Positions 1 through 6,369 of a stretch of DNA of 11,649 bases are shown in pieces (position 1 is the stretch's first letter; the number at the start of each line of letters is the position of its first letter). Source of the stretch: Methanomassiliicoccales archaeon (GTDB lineage: Archaea > Thermoplasmatota > Thermoplasmata > Methanomassiliicoccales > JACIVX01). Under the pieces are notes generated by a model, which saw nothing but the letters and a program-made list of their open reading frames with translations, was not told the origin of the DNA and did not search any database. A program made the position numbers and the translations under genes. Location of the stretch: contig JAJRAH010000001.1 in NCBI GenBank assembly GCA_028679985.1, forward strand, positions 1 to 11,649, in the 5' to 3' direction.

Positions 1-600
1 CTCAGGGTGTTGGAGAAAACTGGCGACATAAAGGAGATCGCCAAGGTCTACACAAGCCTCGGAATCGATCTCTGGGTCGTGGGCAGGACTGAGGAATCTC
101 TCGAGATGCACGAGAAAGCGATAGAACTGGCCAATTCGGCGGGGGACCTCACGACAATTGGCTACGCGATTTCGAACGCAGCGGCGACCTATCTGGCCCT
201 GGGGAATCAGGAGAAGACCGAGGATCTGTTGGACCGTGCCGTTCCGATATTCGGGAAATTGAACGATCGCATCATGGTCGCCACGATGCACTTGTACAAA
301 GGGTACCTCCACAATCTCAAGAAAGAGTGGGAGTGGGCGAAAGAGCAGTTCAAGCAGAGCCTTGAAATCCTGCGAGGGATCGACGCGCCAATGAAGCTGT
401 GCAACTGGATATTTGAGATAAGCCAGGTCTACGTCGAGAACGGCGAGCATCTGGAGGCAAGAGGAATGTTGAATGAGGCATTGGAGTTGGCCGTACGATG
501 CGACAATGAGAACCTGAGAAGAGAAATCGAGGTCGCCCTCAGCAGGTTGATGGACTTAAAGAAATCAGCGGTCGCTGATGCACCGACTCAGGCGTCATGA
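1..600 (+). CDS. TPR-repeat protein, 5'-truncated by the window edge
   Basis: The frame is open from the first base, so the true start lies upstream; the GTG at 7 is only the first start-like codon inside the window. About 199 residues are visible. They form successive helix pairs with the spacing of tetratricopeptide repeats (small residue/aromatic pattern, about 40 residues per unit), for example around AKVYTSLGIDLWVVGRTEES, AISNAAATYLALGNQEK, ATMHLYKGYLHNLKKEWEWA and ISQVYVENGEHLEARGMLNE. The 40-residue spacing resembles the TPR arrays that follow an AAA/STAND ATPase or transcription-activator domain, but that part is not visible. TPRs mediate protein-protein contacts; no partner can be named. 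The last 12 or so residues are low-complexity and look like a natural C-terminus. It converges with the repeat-peptide gene. Confidence 0.8.
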   Translation, partial: LRVLEKTGDIKEIAKVYTSLGIDLWVVGRTEESLEMHEKAIELANSAGDLTTIGYAISNAAATYLALGNQEKTEDLLDRAVPIFGKLNDRIMVATMHLYKGYLHNLKKEWEWAKEQFKQSLEILRGIDAPMKLCNWIFEISQVYVENGEHLEARGMLNEALELAVRCDNENLRREIEVALSRLMDLKKSAVADAPTQAS

Positions 601-655
601 AGGAAAGGCAAGAAGGAAAAAGAGGAAAGAGAGTTGTCCTGTTGCTGGCCTGCCA

Positions 656-907
656 TCAATGGGGGTCGCTCATTGGAATATACAGACCCGACAAGTCAAG
701 CAGCGAGGAGATACAGTGGGGGTCGCTCATTGGGATATACAAATCTGAGAGATCGAACACTGGAACGATCGAGTGCGGGTCACTCATCGGAATATAGTGC
801 GGATCGCTCATGGGAATGTACATCGGGACTGCGGACGACAAGGCAAACGTCCCAGCAACTGCAAAAAGTGCGAGCGTCGCGACTGCGGCCATCATTCTGG
901 TTCTCAT
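656..907 (-). CDS. small secreted peptide with four YIPMSDPH repeats
   Basis: An 83-residue protein of no family I recognise. Residues 1-26 look like a signal peptide: a basic start (MRTR), a long Ala/Leu/Val core and small residues (ALSSA) before a likely cleavage site. The mature part is almost only repeats: YIPMSDPH occurs four times (plus-strand positions 797-820, 773-796, 716-739, 659-682). The first two are back to back; the third and fourth each follow an 11-residue linker (SIVPVFDLSDL, CISSLLDLSGL). The last repeat ends exactly at the stop. Codons for the same octapeptide differ between copies only at synonymous positions, arguing for selection on the peptide. An AAGGTG ribosome-binding site lies 5 nt before the ATG and a TATA box lies at 951-961. 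Met, Asp and His in each repeat could bind metal, but that is speculation. The plus-strand frames here are shadows, lacking these signals. Confidence 0.72.
   Translation of the reverse strand: MRTRMMAAVATLALFAVAGTFALSSAVPMYIPMSDPHYIPMSDPHSIVPVFDLSDLYIPMSDPHCISSLLDLSGLYIPMSDPH
659..820 (-). repeat. four 24-bp repeats coding YIPMSDPH
   Basis: Four imperfect 24-bp units at 659-682, 716-739, 773-796 and 797-820. The first three are spaced exactly 57 bp apart (24-bp unit plus 33-bp linker); the fourth abuts the third. The linkers also resemble each other at protein level (pattern x-I-x-x-hydrophobic-x-D-L-S-x-L), so the basic unit is 19 codons with one linker lost. Confidence 0.85.
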
Positions 908-950
908 TTTAACACCTTCGAAATCTGGTGATGGAGTGCTTCGCTAACAG

Positions 951-961
951 GATATAAAAAG
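951..961 (-). promoter_or_regulatory. TATA box for the repeat-peptide gene
   Basis: On the minus strand this reads CTTTTTATATC. The centre lies about 48 bp before the ATG, predicting a start near 929 and a leader of about 20 nt that carries the AAGGTG ribosome-binding site. Confidence 0.6.
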
Positions 962-1091
962 AGTAGTTGAGCATGCTACAGTTATCTTTAAATATAATAG
1001 TGAATAGGATTCGAGCCAGACGGGCAAGAAAAATGCTGACTCCGCCGATCCTCCATACTCGAGATTCCCTCACTCTGCCAAGGAATACTCG

Positions 1092-1268
1092 ATGGATTTC
1101 CAGCTTCTAGAGTGCTCACCGTGGAGTCACATGACAGGCTTGGTGAAGGAGACGTCAGAATTCCTCGGCGGGCATGTTATCGAGGTTTTGGGCAGATGCG
1201 GAGAGAATGTCGTCATTCTTGCTCGGAAGGTCGTGCGCGCGATCTCCCTCGGAGAGAAGAACAGCTGA
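1092..1268 (+). CDS. doubtful 58-residue hypothetical protein
   Basis: The ATG at 1092 opens a 58-codon frame; an internal ATG at 1131 would give 45 residues. The product starts MDFQLLECSPWSHM and ends with a hydrophobic, amphipathic stretch (GGHVIEVLGRCGENVVILA). Codon choice (AAG, GAG, CTC, GTC, ATC) resembles the neighbouring genes. The frame stays open without a stop back to 1008 but has no ATG, GTG or TTG there. No good ribosome-binding site precedes either ATG, though the TATA-like run at 984-997 could provide a promoter. It could be a small gene, the remnant of a larger one, or chance. I do not recognise the protein. The opposite-strand frame at 1155-1397 looks less protein-like. Confidence 0.3.
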   Translation: MDFQLLECSPWSHMTGLVKETSEFLGGHVIEVLGRCGENVVILARKVVRAISLGEKNS

Positions 1269-1348
1269 GTGGTGTTCGATGACGACAAGGGATTTCTGGA
1301 TCTGACTCATGCAAAATAGTCTTGTTTCTACTTCAATGGCTACGATAG

Positions 1349-1359
1349 TGCTAAATATT
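1349..1359 (+). promoter_or_regulatory. TATA box for the Lrp ligand-domain gene
   Basis: The sequence GCTAAATATTG lies about 42 bp before the ATG at 1396. Its location argues against a start further upstream at 1309, because the promoter would then lie inside the coding region. Confidence 0.5.
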
Positions 1360-1395
1360 GTCAAGGCGGTAGCGTATGCTATCGGGGGGCGAGCC

Positions 1396-1632
1396 ATGAC
1401 GATAGTCTACGTTCTGATAACTTCAGCTCCACAGAAGGATCACCAGATATACCTCGAACTCAAGAGGATCAAAGAGGTCGTGGAGGTGTTTCCTCTCTTC
1501 GGAGACTACGACTTGATCGCGAAAATGGAGAACGACGATGTGGATAGCATCGGCAGACTCGTCCTCTACAAGATCGGAGCGATACCGGGCGTAATACACA
1601 CGGAGACGCTGACGGTCCTTGAGGATTTCTGA
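1396..1632 (+). CDS. single-domain Lrp/AsnC ligand-binding (RAM) protein
   Basis: A 78-residue protein matching the ligand-binding half of Lrp/AsnC regulators without the DNA-binding helix-turn-helix. It begins with the beta strand MTIVYVLITSA, followed by a helix, then the hallmark FGDYDLIAKMEND (strand-turn-strand around Gly-Asp-Tyr-Asp), a second helix, and IPGVIHTETLTVLE as the last strand. Such stand-alone domains are common in archaea, form dimers or higher oligomers, and are thought to bind amino acids or to partner with full-length Lrp proteins. I chose the ATG at 1396 rather than the ATG at 1309 because the family starts at this first strand and a TATA box sits between the two. It has its own promoter and is separated from the HAD gene by 131 bp, so it is probably monocistronic. 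Confidence 0.85.
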   Translation: MTIVYVLITSAPQKDHQIYLELKRIKEVVEVFPLFGDYDLIAKMENDDVDSIGRLVLYKIGAIPGVIHTETLTVLEDF

Positions 1633-1723
1633 CGCCGGGTTGGCTCTAGTACCGATTAGAAAGTGATGGCAATACGACGATCACAGATGATCCTGATTGG
1701 TTTCTGTAAGCCCATGCTGTGCA

Positions 1724-1731
1724 GTATTTAT
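1724..1731 (+). promoter_or_regulatory. TATA box for the HAD phosphatase gene
   Basis: GTATTTAT lies centred about 36 bp before the ATG at 1764, predicting a start near 1752. Two TCTAGA palindromes (1734-1739 and 1746-1751, 12 bp apart) lie between the box and the start site. Confidence 0.5.
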
Positions 1732-1763
1732 GCTCTAGATAGCATTCTAGATTGGAGCGATCG

Positions 1764-2453
1764 ATGAGCTCAGACAGAATCAGAGCAGTGATCTTCGATC
1801 TTGACGGGACCCTGATCAATAGCACAATCGACTTCCGATTGATGAGGGAGCGCGTCGTCTCCTACCTTCTAGCGAACGGGATACCATCAGAAATCGTGAA
1901 CAGCAATGATACCGTCACCAGTAATCTGACGAGGTTTCGAAGCTTCATGAGGGAGAAAGGATCGGAGATCACCTTGGAGAAGATGGAACTCGAGTTGAAT
2001 TCATTGCTGATCGAGGTCGAACTCAAGGGCGTCGAGAAGACGACCCAGATCGGTGGGGCAAGAGAGATCCTTCGAACTCTCCGAGGTTCGAATTATCGCA
2101 CGGGTCTACTGACAAGGGGATCGAGGACTTATGCGATGATTGCACTTGCAGCGGCCGGTCTGCAGAATCGATGCTTCGACATCGTCATCTGCCGGGACGA
2201 CTTTCCAGCCTCCGAAGCGAAACCTGACGGCAGAGCGATGAAGAGAGTCGCTGAGTCGCTCGGCCTGTCCACAGGTGAATGCCTGATGGTCGGAGATCAT
2301 CCGATCGACATGCACTGCGCTGTTGCCGCCGGGTCGACCTTCATAGGTGTGCTCTCTGGCTGGTCCGACGCCGAGAAATGGAAGGCGAGTGATTGCAGGA
2401 ACATCGTGCAGAGCATCGCGAACCTACCGGACTGGCTTCGGAACAACTCGTAG
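1764..2453 (+). CDS. HAD-superfamily phosphatase (phosphoglycolate phosphatase-like)
   Basis: A 229-residue hydrolase of the haloacid dehalogenase superfamily; all four catalytic motifs are present. Motif I is FDLDGT (nucleophile Asp12, acid/base Asp14), motif II is LLTRGS (Thr117), motif III is Lys153 in SEAKPDGRAM, and motif IV is VGDHPID (Asp178, Asp182). Between motifs I and II lies an approximately 80-residue helical insertion, the C1-type cap of phosphoglycolate phosphatase/beta-phosphoglucomutase relatives. These enzymes remove phosphate from small organic phosphates through an aspartyl-phosphate intermediate with Mg2+; the substrate cannot be told from sequence. The ATG at 1764 has GGAG 6 nt upstream. 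An in-frame TTG at 1752 would add four residues but coincides with the predicted transcript start. The protein is soluble, with no membrane segment. Confidence 0.88.
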   Translation: MSSDRIRAVIFDLDGTLINSTIDFRLMRERVVSYLLANGIPSEIVNSNDTVTSNLTRFRSFMREKGSEITLEKMELELNSLLIEVELKGVEKTTQIGGAREILRTLRGSNYRTGLLTRGSRTYAMIALAAAGLQNRCFDIVICRDDFPASEAKPDGRAMKRVAESLGLSTGECLMVGDHPIDMHCAVAAGSTFIGVLSGWSDAEKWKASDCRNIVQSIANLPDWLRNNS

Positions 2454-2500
2454 GGCAAGGGAAAGATCGTCCTTCAATCGCATGAGACACTCACGCTCAG

Positions 2501-2509
2501 CTTAAATAT
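2501..2509 (+). promoter_or_regulatory. TATA box for ridA, leaderless arrangement
   Basis: CTTAAATAT is centred about 28 bp before the ATG at 2533, so transcription should begin at or within a couple of bases of the start codon. No Shine-Dalgarno sequence lies in between, consistent with a leaderless mRNA. Confidence 0.65.
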
Positions 2510-2532
2510 CTCCGTTGTAGATTGTTGCAGAC

Positions 2533-2913
2533 ATGAAGAAGATCATTCTGACAAACGATGCCCCAGCACCCATAGGTCCGTACTCTCAGGCGATTGTCTC
2601 CGGCGATTTCGTGTTCTGTTCAGGACAGGTCGGTATGGATCCGAAGACGAAGGAACTGATGAAAGCGAGCGTTGCAGAGGAGACGAGGCAGTGCCTCGAG
2701 AACCTGAAAGCGGTATTGAAGGAAGCTGGCTCCTCCTTGGACCACGCTGTGAGAGCCACAGTCTATCTCACGAACCTGGATGACTTCAAAGAGATGAACG
2801 ACGTCTACAGGGAATACTTCCCGAGTAAAGCCCCTGCTAGAGCCACGGTCGAGGTTTCGAGATTGGCCCTCGGAGCGCGAGTAGAGATAGACCTTATGGC
2901 GACGCTCAAGTAG
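2533..2913 (+). CDS. ridA: RidA family reactive-enamine/imine deaminase
   Basis: The 126-residue length is typical for RidA (YjgF/YER057c/UK114). The protein begins with the family pattern KKIILTNDAPAPIGPYSQA (Tyr17), then FCSGQVGMD, and ends with PARATVEVSRLALGARVEID. Arg103 in PARATVEV corresponds to the catalytic arginine that binds the substrate carboxylate, and Glu118 to the conserved acidic residue; both being present suggests an active RidA rather than one of the Rid subfamilies lacking the arginine. RidA is a homotrimeric cytosolic enzyme that hydrolyses 2-aminoacrylate and related enamines released by PLP enzymes such as threonine dehydratase, protecting PLP enzymes from damage. It has its own leaderless promoter and ends 9 bp before the stop of the convergent copper regulator. 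Confidence 0.95.
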   Translation: MKKIILTNDAPAPIGPYSQAIVSGDFVFCSGQVGMDPKTKELMKASVAEETRQCLENLKAVLKEAGSSLDHAVRATVYLTNLDDFKEMNDVYREYFPSKAPARATVEVSRLALGARVEIDLMATLK

Positions 2914-2914
2914 A

Positions 2915-2925
2915 TAGTGTCACTA
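2915..2925. repeat. 11-bp palindrome between converging stop codons
   Basis: TAGTG-T-CACTA is a perfect short palindrome in the 9-bp gap between ridA and the regulator; its right arm includes the regulator's stop codon. It is too short to be a convincing bidirectional terminator. Confidence 0.3.
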
Positions 2926-3522
2926 GGTCTTGGCCTTCAGTCTCTCGTACTTCTCCTGGAACGATTTCAAGCAGGTCGAGCAGCACAGATAGTAGTCCTT
3001 TTCATCGCCCCTGAGTCTCAGCGGATCGTCCCGTATCTCCTTCTTGCAGTAGGCGCATTGAAGCACGAGCGAGACGTTCGTCTCCACGAGTGCCCTCTGC
3101 TGCTCCTTGGCGACGCTTATTATGTTGGAGATGTCGTACTCGGCGATCTCTGGCACTTCGCCAAGGCGGCTGACGAAATCATTGATGGCATAAGGCCCTC
3201 CGAAGGTGCATATCATCAAGAGTCTTCCGTTGCTCAGCGTGAAGAGCTTTCGAACGTGATCATCAGTCTGGAATCGGTCCGCCACGGCTTTCAGTTCCGA
3301 GGGCTTCGCCTTGATTGTCAAAACGACACTCAATTCTCCCAGCCTCTCAGCGTCGAGATCCGTCTGATATCCGCGGATTATTCCCATATCCTCCATGCTA
3401 GATATCTTGCTGCTCACAGTCGGTACGCTGACCTTCACCTTCTCGGAGATCTGCCGAAACGAGAGACGACCGTTTACCTGGAGAACCTTCAAGATGTTGA
3501 CGTCCGTCTCATCTAGATCCAT
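2923..3522 (-). CDS. Lrp-type HTH regulator with C-terminal TRASH metal-sensing domain
   Basis: The 199-residue protein has three parts. Residues 1-60 are an Lrp/AsnC winged helix-turn-helix (LDETDVNILKVLQVNGRLSF, then a recognition helix around VSVPTVSSKI). Residues about 60-140 resemble the Lrp ligand-binding fold. Residues about 155-195 form a TRASH treble-clef domain with cysteines at 156, 159, 180, 181 and 184 (CAYC, then CCSTC-LKSF). This architecture is that of the copper-responsive regulators CopR/CopT of Sulfolobus and the Halobacterium Lrp-TRASH copper regulator, where copper binding at TRASH controls copA expression. Divergent placement next to a copper ATPase supports the same role. 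Naming differs between species, so no symbol is given. The ATG at 3522 lies about 27 bp from a TATA box, suggesting a leaderless transcript. Confidence 0.9.
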   Translation of the reverse strand: MDLDETDVNILKVLQVNGRLSFRQISEKVKVSVPTVSSKISSMEDMGIIRGYQTDLDAERLGELSVVLTIKAKPSELKAVADRFQTDDHVRKLFTLSNGRLLMICTFGGPYAINDFVSRLGEVPEIAEYDISNIISVAKEQQRALVETNVSLVLQCAYCKKEIRDDPLRLRGDEKDYYLCCSTCLKSFQEKYERLKAKT

Positions 3523-3542
3523 GTTTTCAACATTAACCGTTC

Positions 3543-3553
3543 CTGATTAAAGA
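3543..3553 (-). promoter_or_regulatory. TATA box for the Lrp/TRASH regulator
   Basis: On the minus strand this reads CTTTAATCAGG. It is centred about 26 bp before the ATG at 3522, so the transcript is predicted to begin at the start codon. Confidence 0.5.
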
Positions 3554-3607
3554 CTTTTCCACCCGTTAGAGTGAGTGTCGATGTGTGTCGTTACGCCGCA
3601 TCAACCA

Positions 3608-3636
3608 TCGAGGCAGCGACACGCATCTCGAGGCAG
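3608..3636. repeat. 9-bp direct repeat TCGAGGCAG, 20-bp period
   Basis: TCGAGGCAG occurs at 3608-3616 and 3628-3636, two DNA helical turns apart, in the divergent regulator/copA intergenic region. The spacing would place a protein dimer on one DNA face; binding itself is only inferred. Confidence 0.4.
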
Positions 3637-3644
3637 AATCCGAC

Positions 3645-3661
3645 TGATTGTCTTACAATCA
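3645..3661. promoter_or_regulatory. perfect 7-bp inverted repeat, candidate copA operator
   Basis: TGATTGT-CTT-ACAATCA is a perfect inverted repeat with a 3-bp spacer, 51 bp before the copA start codon. Its length suits a winged-helix dimer site such as that of an Lrp-type regulator. It shares its last three bases with the next inverted repeat. Confidence 0.5.
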
Positions 3662-3680
3662 TCTACAGGAAAGTAGATGA
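3659..3680. promoter_or_regulatory. perfect 8-bp inverted repeat upstream of copA
   Basis: TCATCTAC and GTAGATGA flank a 6-base spacer (AGGAAA). It ends 32 bp before the copA ATG. In DNA it could be a second operator; if transcribed, it could form a hairpin that competes with the hairpin of the overlapping upstream repeat. I do not see a clear TATA box for copA, so which of these applies is open. Confidence 0.5.
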
Positions 3681-3712
3681 ACAACGAGTTTTCATTGCAG
3701 CTCTGAGGAGCA

Positions 3713-6223
3713 ATGGAACAGGGGAAGAAGGAACCAGCCGAACGATCCCAGGAAGAGGCCCCCAGGAAAAGAGCCGCTTTCGGCGTGACAGGGATGACTT
3801 GCGCCACGTGCGCGCAAACGATAGAAGCGGCTTTGTCCGAGGTCCAAGGAATCGAATCCGCGTCAGTCAACCTTGCAGCTGAAAAAGCGACTGTGGTATT
3901 CGATCCTGAGAAGGTCAAAATAGAAGACATGAAGGAAGCCATTGAGAAGGCTGGCTATGGCGTCATCCTGAACGAGATAACGATTTCGATACGTGGGATG
4001 ACATGTGCTACGTGCGCGCAGACGATAGAGAAGGCGCTTCTTTCGCTCGACGGCGTATTTGCCGCTTTCGTTAATCTAGCCATTGAGAAAGCAAGAGTCC
4101 AGTATGACCCTCAGAGGGTGAGGGTCTCCGATATCAAGAGGGCGATTGTAGACGTTGGGTATGAGGTCATCGAAGCGGAAACAATCGATGCGGAGAAGAT
4201 TGCAAGACAGAGGGAGATGAAGAGGCAGAAGACCCTCCTTTTCTTCAGCCTGGCATTGAGTATCCCGACCTTCGTCCTGAGCATGCTGTTCGATTTCACC
4301 AGTCTAGGAGGAGAACCGGCGATTTCCGGCTGGAAGCACCTCTTGCTCTTCGTTCTGGCCACTCCGGTGCAGTTCGTTGCGGGATACCAGTTCTACATCG
4401 GTGCCTACAAGGCATTGCGCAACCGGACTGCAAACATGGACACGCTCATAGCGATGGGGACCTCGGCAGCATATTTCTACAGCACAGCCGTGGTCTTCTT
4501 CCCCTCTGCGGTCCATTTCGGACATGTCTATTTTGAAACATCCGCCTTGATCATTACGCTCATACTCCTTGGTAAGTTCCTTGAGGCTGCCGCGAAAGGC
4601 AGGACGTCTGAAGCGATACGCAAGCTCATGAACCTCCAGGCCAAGACTGCAAGGGTTCTTAGGGACGGGGAGGAGGTCGAGATTCCGACAGAAGACCTCG
4701 ACGTAGGGGATGTCTTCATGGTCAGACCCGGAGAGAGCATTTCCACCGATGGCACGATCGTGGATGGTCATTCTTCCGTGGACGAGTCGATGATCACAGG
4801 TGAGAGCCTCCCGGTCGAGAAGTCGGAAGGATCGACTGTCATCGGAGGGACGACGAACAAGAACAGACTCTTGAAGGTGAGGGCCACGAGGGTGGGAAAG
4901 GATACCGCCCTTGCCCAAATCGTCCGCTTGGTAGAGGAGGCTCAGGGCTCGAGAGCCCCCATTCAGAGACTGGCCGATCGCGTCTCGGCATACTTCGTGC
5001 CGTCGGTCATAGTGATCGCGATCGCCAGCTTCTTGATATGGTACTTCGCAGGCTATGATACCTTCTCCATCGCCACTCCAAGGTTCGTCTTCTCCCTGTC
5101 GATATTCATAGCTGTGCTCGTCATCGCCTGCCCTTGTGCCCTGGGACTAGCCACACCCACGGCCATCATGGTGGGGACTGGAAAGGGAGCCGAGAACGGT
5201 ATTCTCATCAAGAGCGGGGGTGCGCTCGAGATCGCTGGCAAGACTCAGGTCATAGTTTTCGACAAGACGGGGACCCTCACGAAGGGCAAACCGGAGGTCA
5301 CAGACATCGTCTCCTTTGGGCCGACTGAGACAGAGATACTCAAGACGGCTGCTATCGCCGAGAAAGGCTCGGAGCATCCGCTCGGAGAAGCGATAATCCG
5401 CAAGGCTAGGGATATGGAGGTTCACATCCCTGATGCTGAGGACTTTGAAACCGTGCCGGGGAAGGGAGTGAGGGCAATGCACGAAGGCAGGGAGATACTA
5501 CTCGGTAACAGGAAGCTCATGTCGGAGAGCAACGTGAACATAGAAGAGGCAGACGTCAAGATTCGTTCTATCGAGGACCAGGGGAAGACCGCAATGATCG
5601 TCGTCTCTGACAGGAGACTGATCGGCATCGTCGCAGTGGCTGATGTTCTGAAGGAGACGTCGGCAGAGGCGATAGGGGAACTCAAGAGAATGGGAATTGA
5701 GGTCGTCATGCTTACGGGTGACAACTGGCGCACGGCCAAGGTCATTGCCGGGAATCTCGGTATCGATCGAGTACTTGCAGAGGTGCTTCCGGAGGACAAA
5801 GCGAAGGAAGTACAGAGGCTGCATCAGGAGGGAAGGATCGTCGCCATGGTCGGAGACGGGATAAACGACGCTCCAGCGCTCGCCCAAGCAGATGTTGGAA
5901 TCGCGATCGGAAGCGGGACGGACGTTGCGTTGGAGGCGGGAGACATCGTGCTCATCAGGAACGATCTCAATGACGTCGTGGCAGCGATTCAGCTGAGCAA
6001 GAAGACGATGTCGAAGATTCGTCAGAACCTGTTCTGGGCTTTCGCCTACAACACCGCTGGCATCCCGATAGCCGCCGGTGTACTGTTCCCGTTCTTCGGC
6101 ATCCTGCTTGAGCCCGTGATAGCCGCGGCGGCGATGGCGATGAGCTCGGTCTCCGTTGTCTCGAACGCGCTGCTCTTGAAACGGTACACACCTGAGGTCA
6201 AGAAGAAGGGAGGTGAGAACTGA
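3713..6223 (+). CDS. copA: copper-exporting P1B-type ATPase CopA with two heavy-metal domains
   Basis: The 836-residue membrane pump shows every hallmark of a Cu(I) P-type ATPase. Two N-terminal heavy-metal-associated domains carry GMTCATC at residues 27-33 and 95-101. Eight membrane segments follow, starting near residue 175. Catalytic motifs are TGES (362-365), the CPC metal site in the sixth helix (473-475), DKTGT with phosphorylated Asp517, His555-Pro556, and GDGIND (714-719). Tyr779-Asn780 in helix 7 and Met810-Ser811-Ser812 in helix 8 are the signature of the Cu(I)-type (P1B-1) subgroup. It hydrolyses ATP to move Cu(I) (possibly Ag(I)) out of the cytoplasm. The ATG at 3713 is the first possible start, with an in-frame stop at 3704; GAGGAG ends only 2 nt before it, unusually close. 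It is divergent from the regulator and overlaps the YHS gene by one base. Confidence 0.97.
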   Translation: MEQGKKEPAERSQEEAPRKRAAFGVTGMTCATCAQTIEAALSEVQGIESASVNLAAEKATVVFDPEKVKIEDMKEAIEKAGYGVILNEITISIRGMTCATCAQTIEKALLSLDGVFAAFVNLAIEKARVQYDPQRVRVSDIKRAIVDVGYEVIEAETIDAEKIARQREMKRQKTLLFFSLALSIPTFVLSMLFDFTSLGGEPAISGWKHLLLFVLATPVQFVAGYQFYIGAYKALRNRTANMDTLIAMGTSAAYFYSTAVVFFPSAVHFGHVYFETSALIITLILLGKFLEAAAKGRTSEAIRKLMNLQAKTARVLRDGEEVEIPTEDLDVGDVFMVRPGESISTDGTIVDGHSSVDESMITGESLPVEKSEGSTVIGGTTNKNRLLKVRATRVGKDTALAQIVRLVEEAQGSRAPIQRLADRVSAYFVPSVIVIAIASFLIWYFAGYDTFSIATPRFVFSLSIFIAVLVIACPCALGLATPTAIMVGTGKGAENGILIKSGGALEIAGKTQVIVFDKTGTLTKGKPEVTDIVSFGPTETEILKTAAIAEKGSEHPLGEAIIRKARDMEVHIPDAEDFETVPGKGVRAMHEGREILLGNRKLMSESNVNIEEADVKIRSIEDQGKTAMIVVSDRRLIGIVAVADVLKETSAEAIGELKRMGIEVVMLTGDNWRTAKVIAGNLGIDRVLAEVLPEDKAKEVQRLHQEGRIVAMVGDGINDAPALAQADVGIAIGSGTDVALEAGDIVLIRNDLNDVVAAIQLSKKTMSKIRQNLFWAFAYNTAGIPIAAGVLFPFFGILLEPVIAAAAMAMSSVSVVSNALLLKRYTPEVKKKGGEN
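6208..6216 (+). promoter_or_regulatory. strong Shine-Dalgarno site inside the copA 3' end
   Basis: GGGAGGTGA lies 6 nt before the ATG at 6223, within the last codons of copA. It fixes the start of the small YHS gene and indicates coupled translation from one mRNA. Confidence 0.8.
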
Positions 6224-6366
6224 TGGCGAAAGACCCTATCTGCGGCATGGAAGTGGATGAGAAGGACGCGAAATGGACGTCCCAGCACAAAGGTAAGACG
6301 TACTACTTCTGCGCTCCTGGATGCAAGAAGAAATTCGAGCAGGATCCGTCGAAGTACGCAAAGTAG
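6223..6366 (+). CDS. 47-residue YHS-domain metal-binding protein
   Basis: The start codon overlaps the copA stop (TGATG), with a near-perfect ribosome-binding site, so the gene is cotranscribed and probably translationally coupled. The protein is essentially a single YHS domain: DPICGMEVD at residues 4-12, KTYYFCAPGCKKKF at residues 25-38 and the ending DPSKYAK. Metal ligands are likely Cys7, Cys30 and Cys34. YHS and TRASH are related treble-clef folds, and small proteins of this kind sit in archaeal cop operons (CopM/CopT of Sulfolobus) and are fused to some copper ATPases. It may buffer copper or hand it to CopA or to the regulator; this role is inferred. It has no signal peptide or membrane segment, so it is cytosolic. 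Confidence 0.9.
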   Translation: MAKDPICGMEVDEKDAKWTSQHKGKTYYFCAPGCKKKFEQDPSKYAK

Positions 6367-6369
6367 CAT

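Larger units (their letters stand above)
908..1395. other. gene-poor stretch, mostly regulatory
   Basis: This stretch holds the repeat-peptide promoter, an A/T-rich TATA-like run at about 984-997 (TTTAAATATAATAG, usable on either strand), one doubtful short reading frame (1092-1268), and the promoter of the next gene. I see no tRNA, rRNA or long inverted repeat. Confidence 0.5.

Noticed and set aside
659..820. CRISPR-like array of four 24-bp repeats
   Set aside because: Repeats are short and vary at third codon positions, one spacer is absent, and the spacers encode related peptides; it is a coding repeat.
597..912. Plus-strand frames (597-797, 634-912) with repeated GSLIG-type peptides
   Set aside because: They are the reverse reading of the YIPMSDPH gene, which has the signal peptide, ribosome-binding site and TATA box on the minus strand.
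1309..1395. 29-residue N-terminal extension of the Lrp ligand-domain protein
   Set aside because: The family begins at the strand starting with Met at 1396 and a TATA box lies within the supposed extension.
2917..3516. 199-residue plus-strand frame opposite the copper regulator
   Set aside because: Exact antisense of a gene with clear HTH and TRASH domains; no family pattern of its own.
4304..4918. 204-residue minus-strand frame inside copA, and other antisense frames in copA
   Set aside because: They lie opposite a fully conserved ATPase; length comes from codon bias and no start signals are present.
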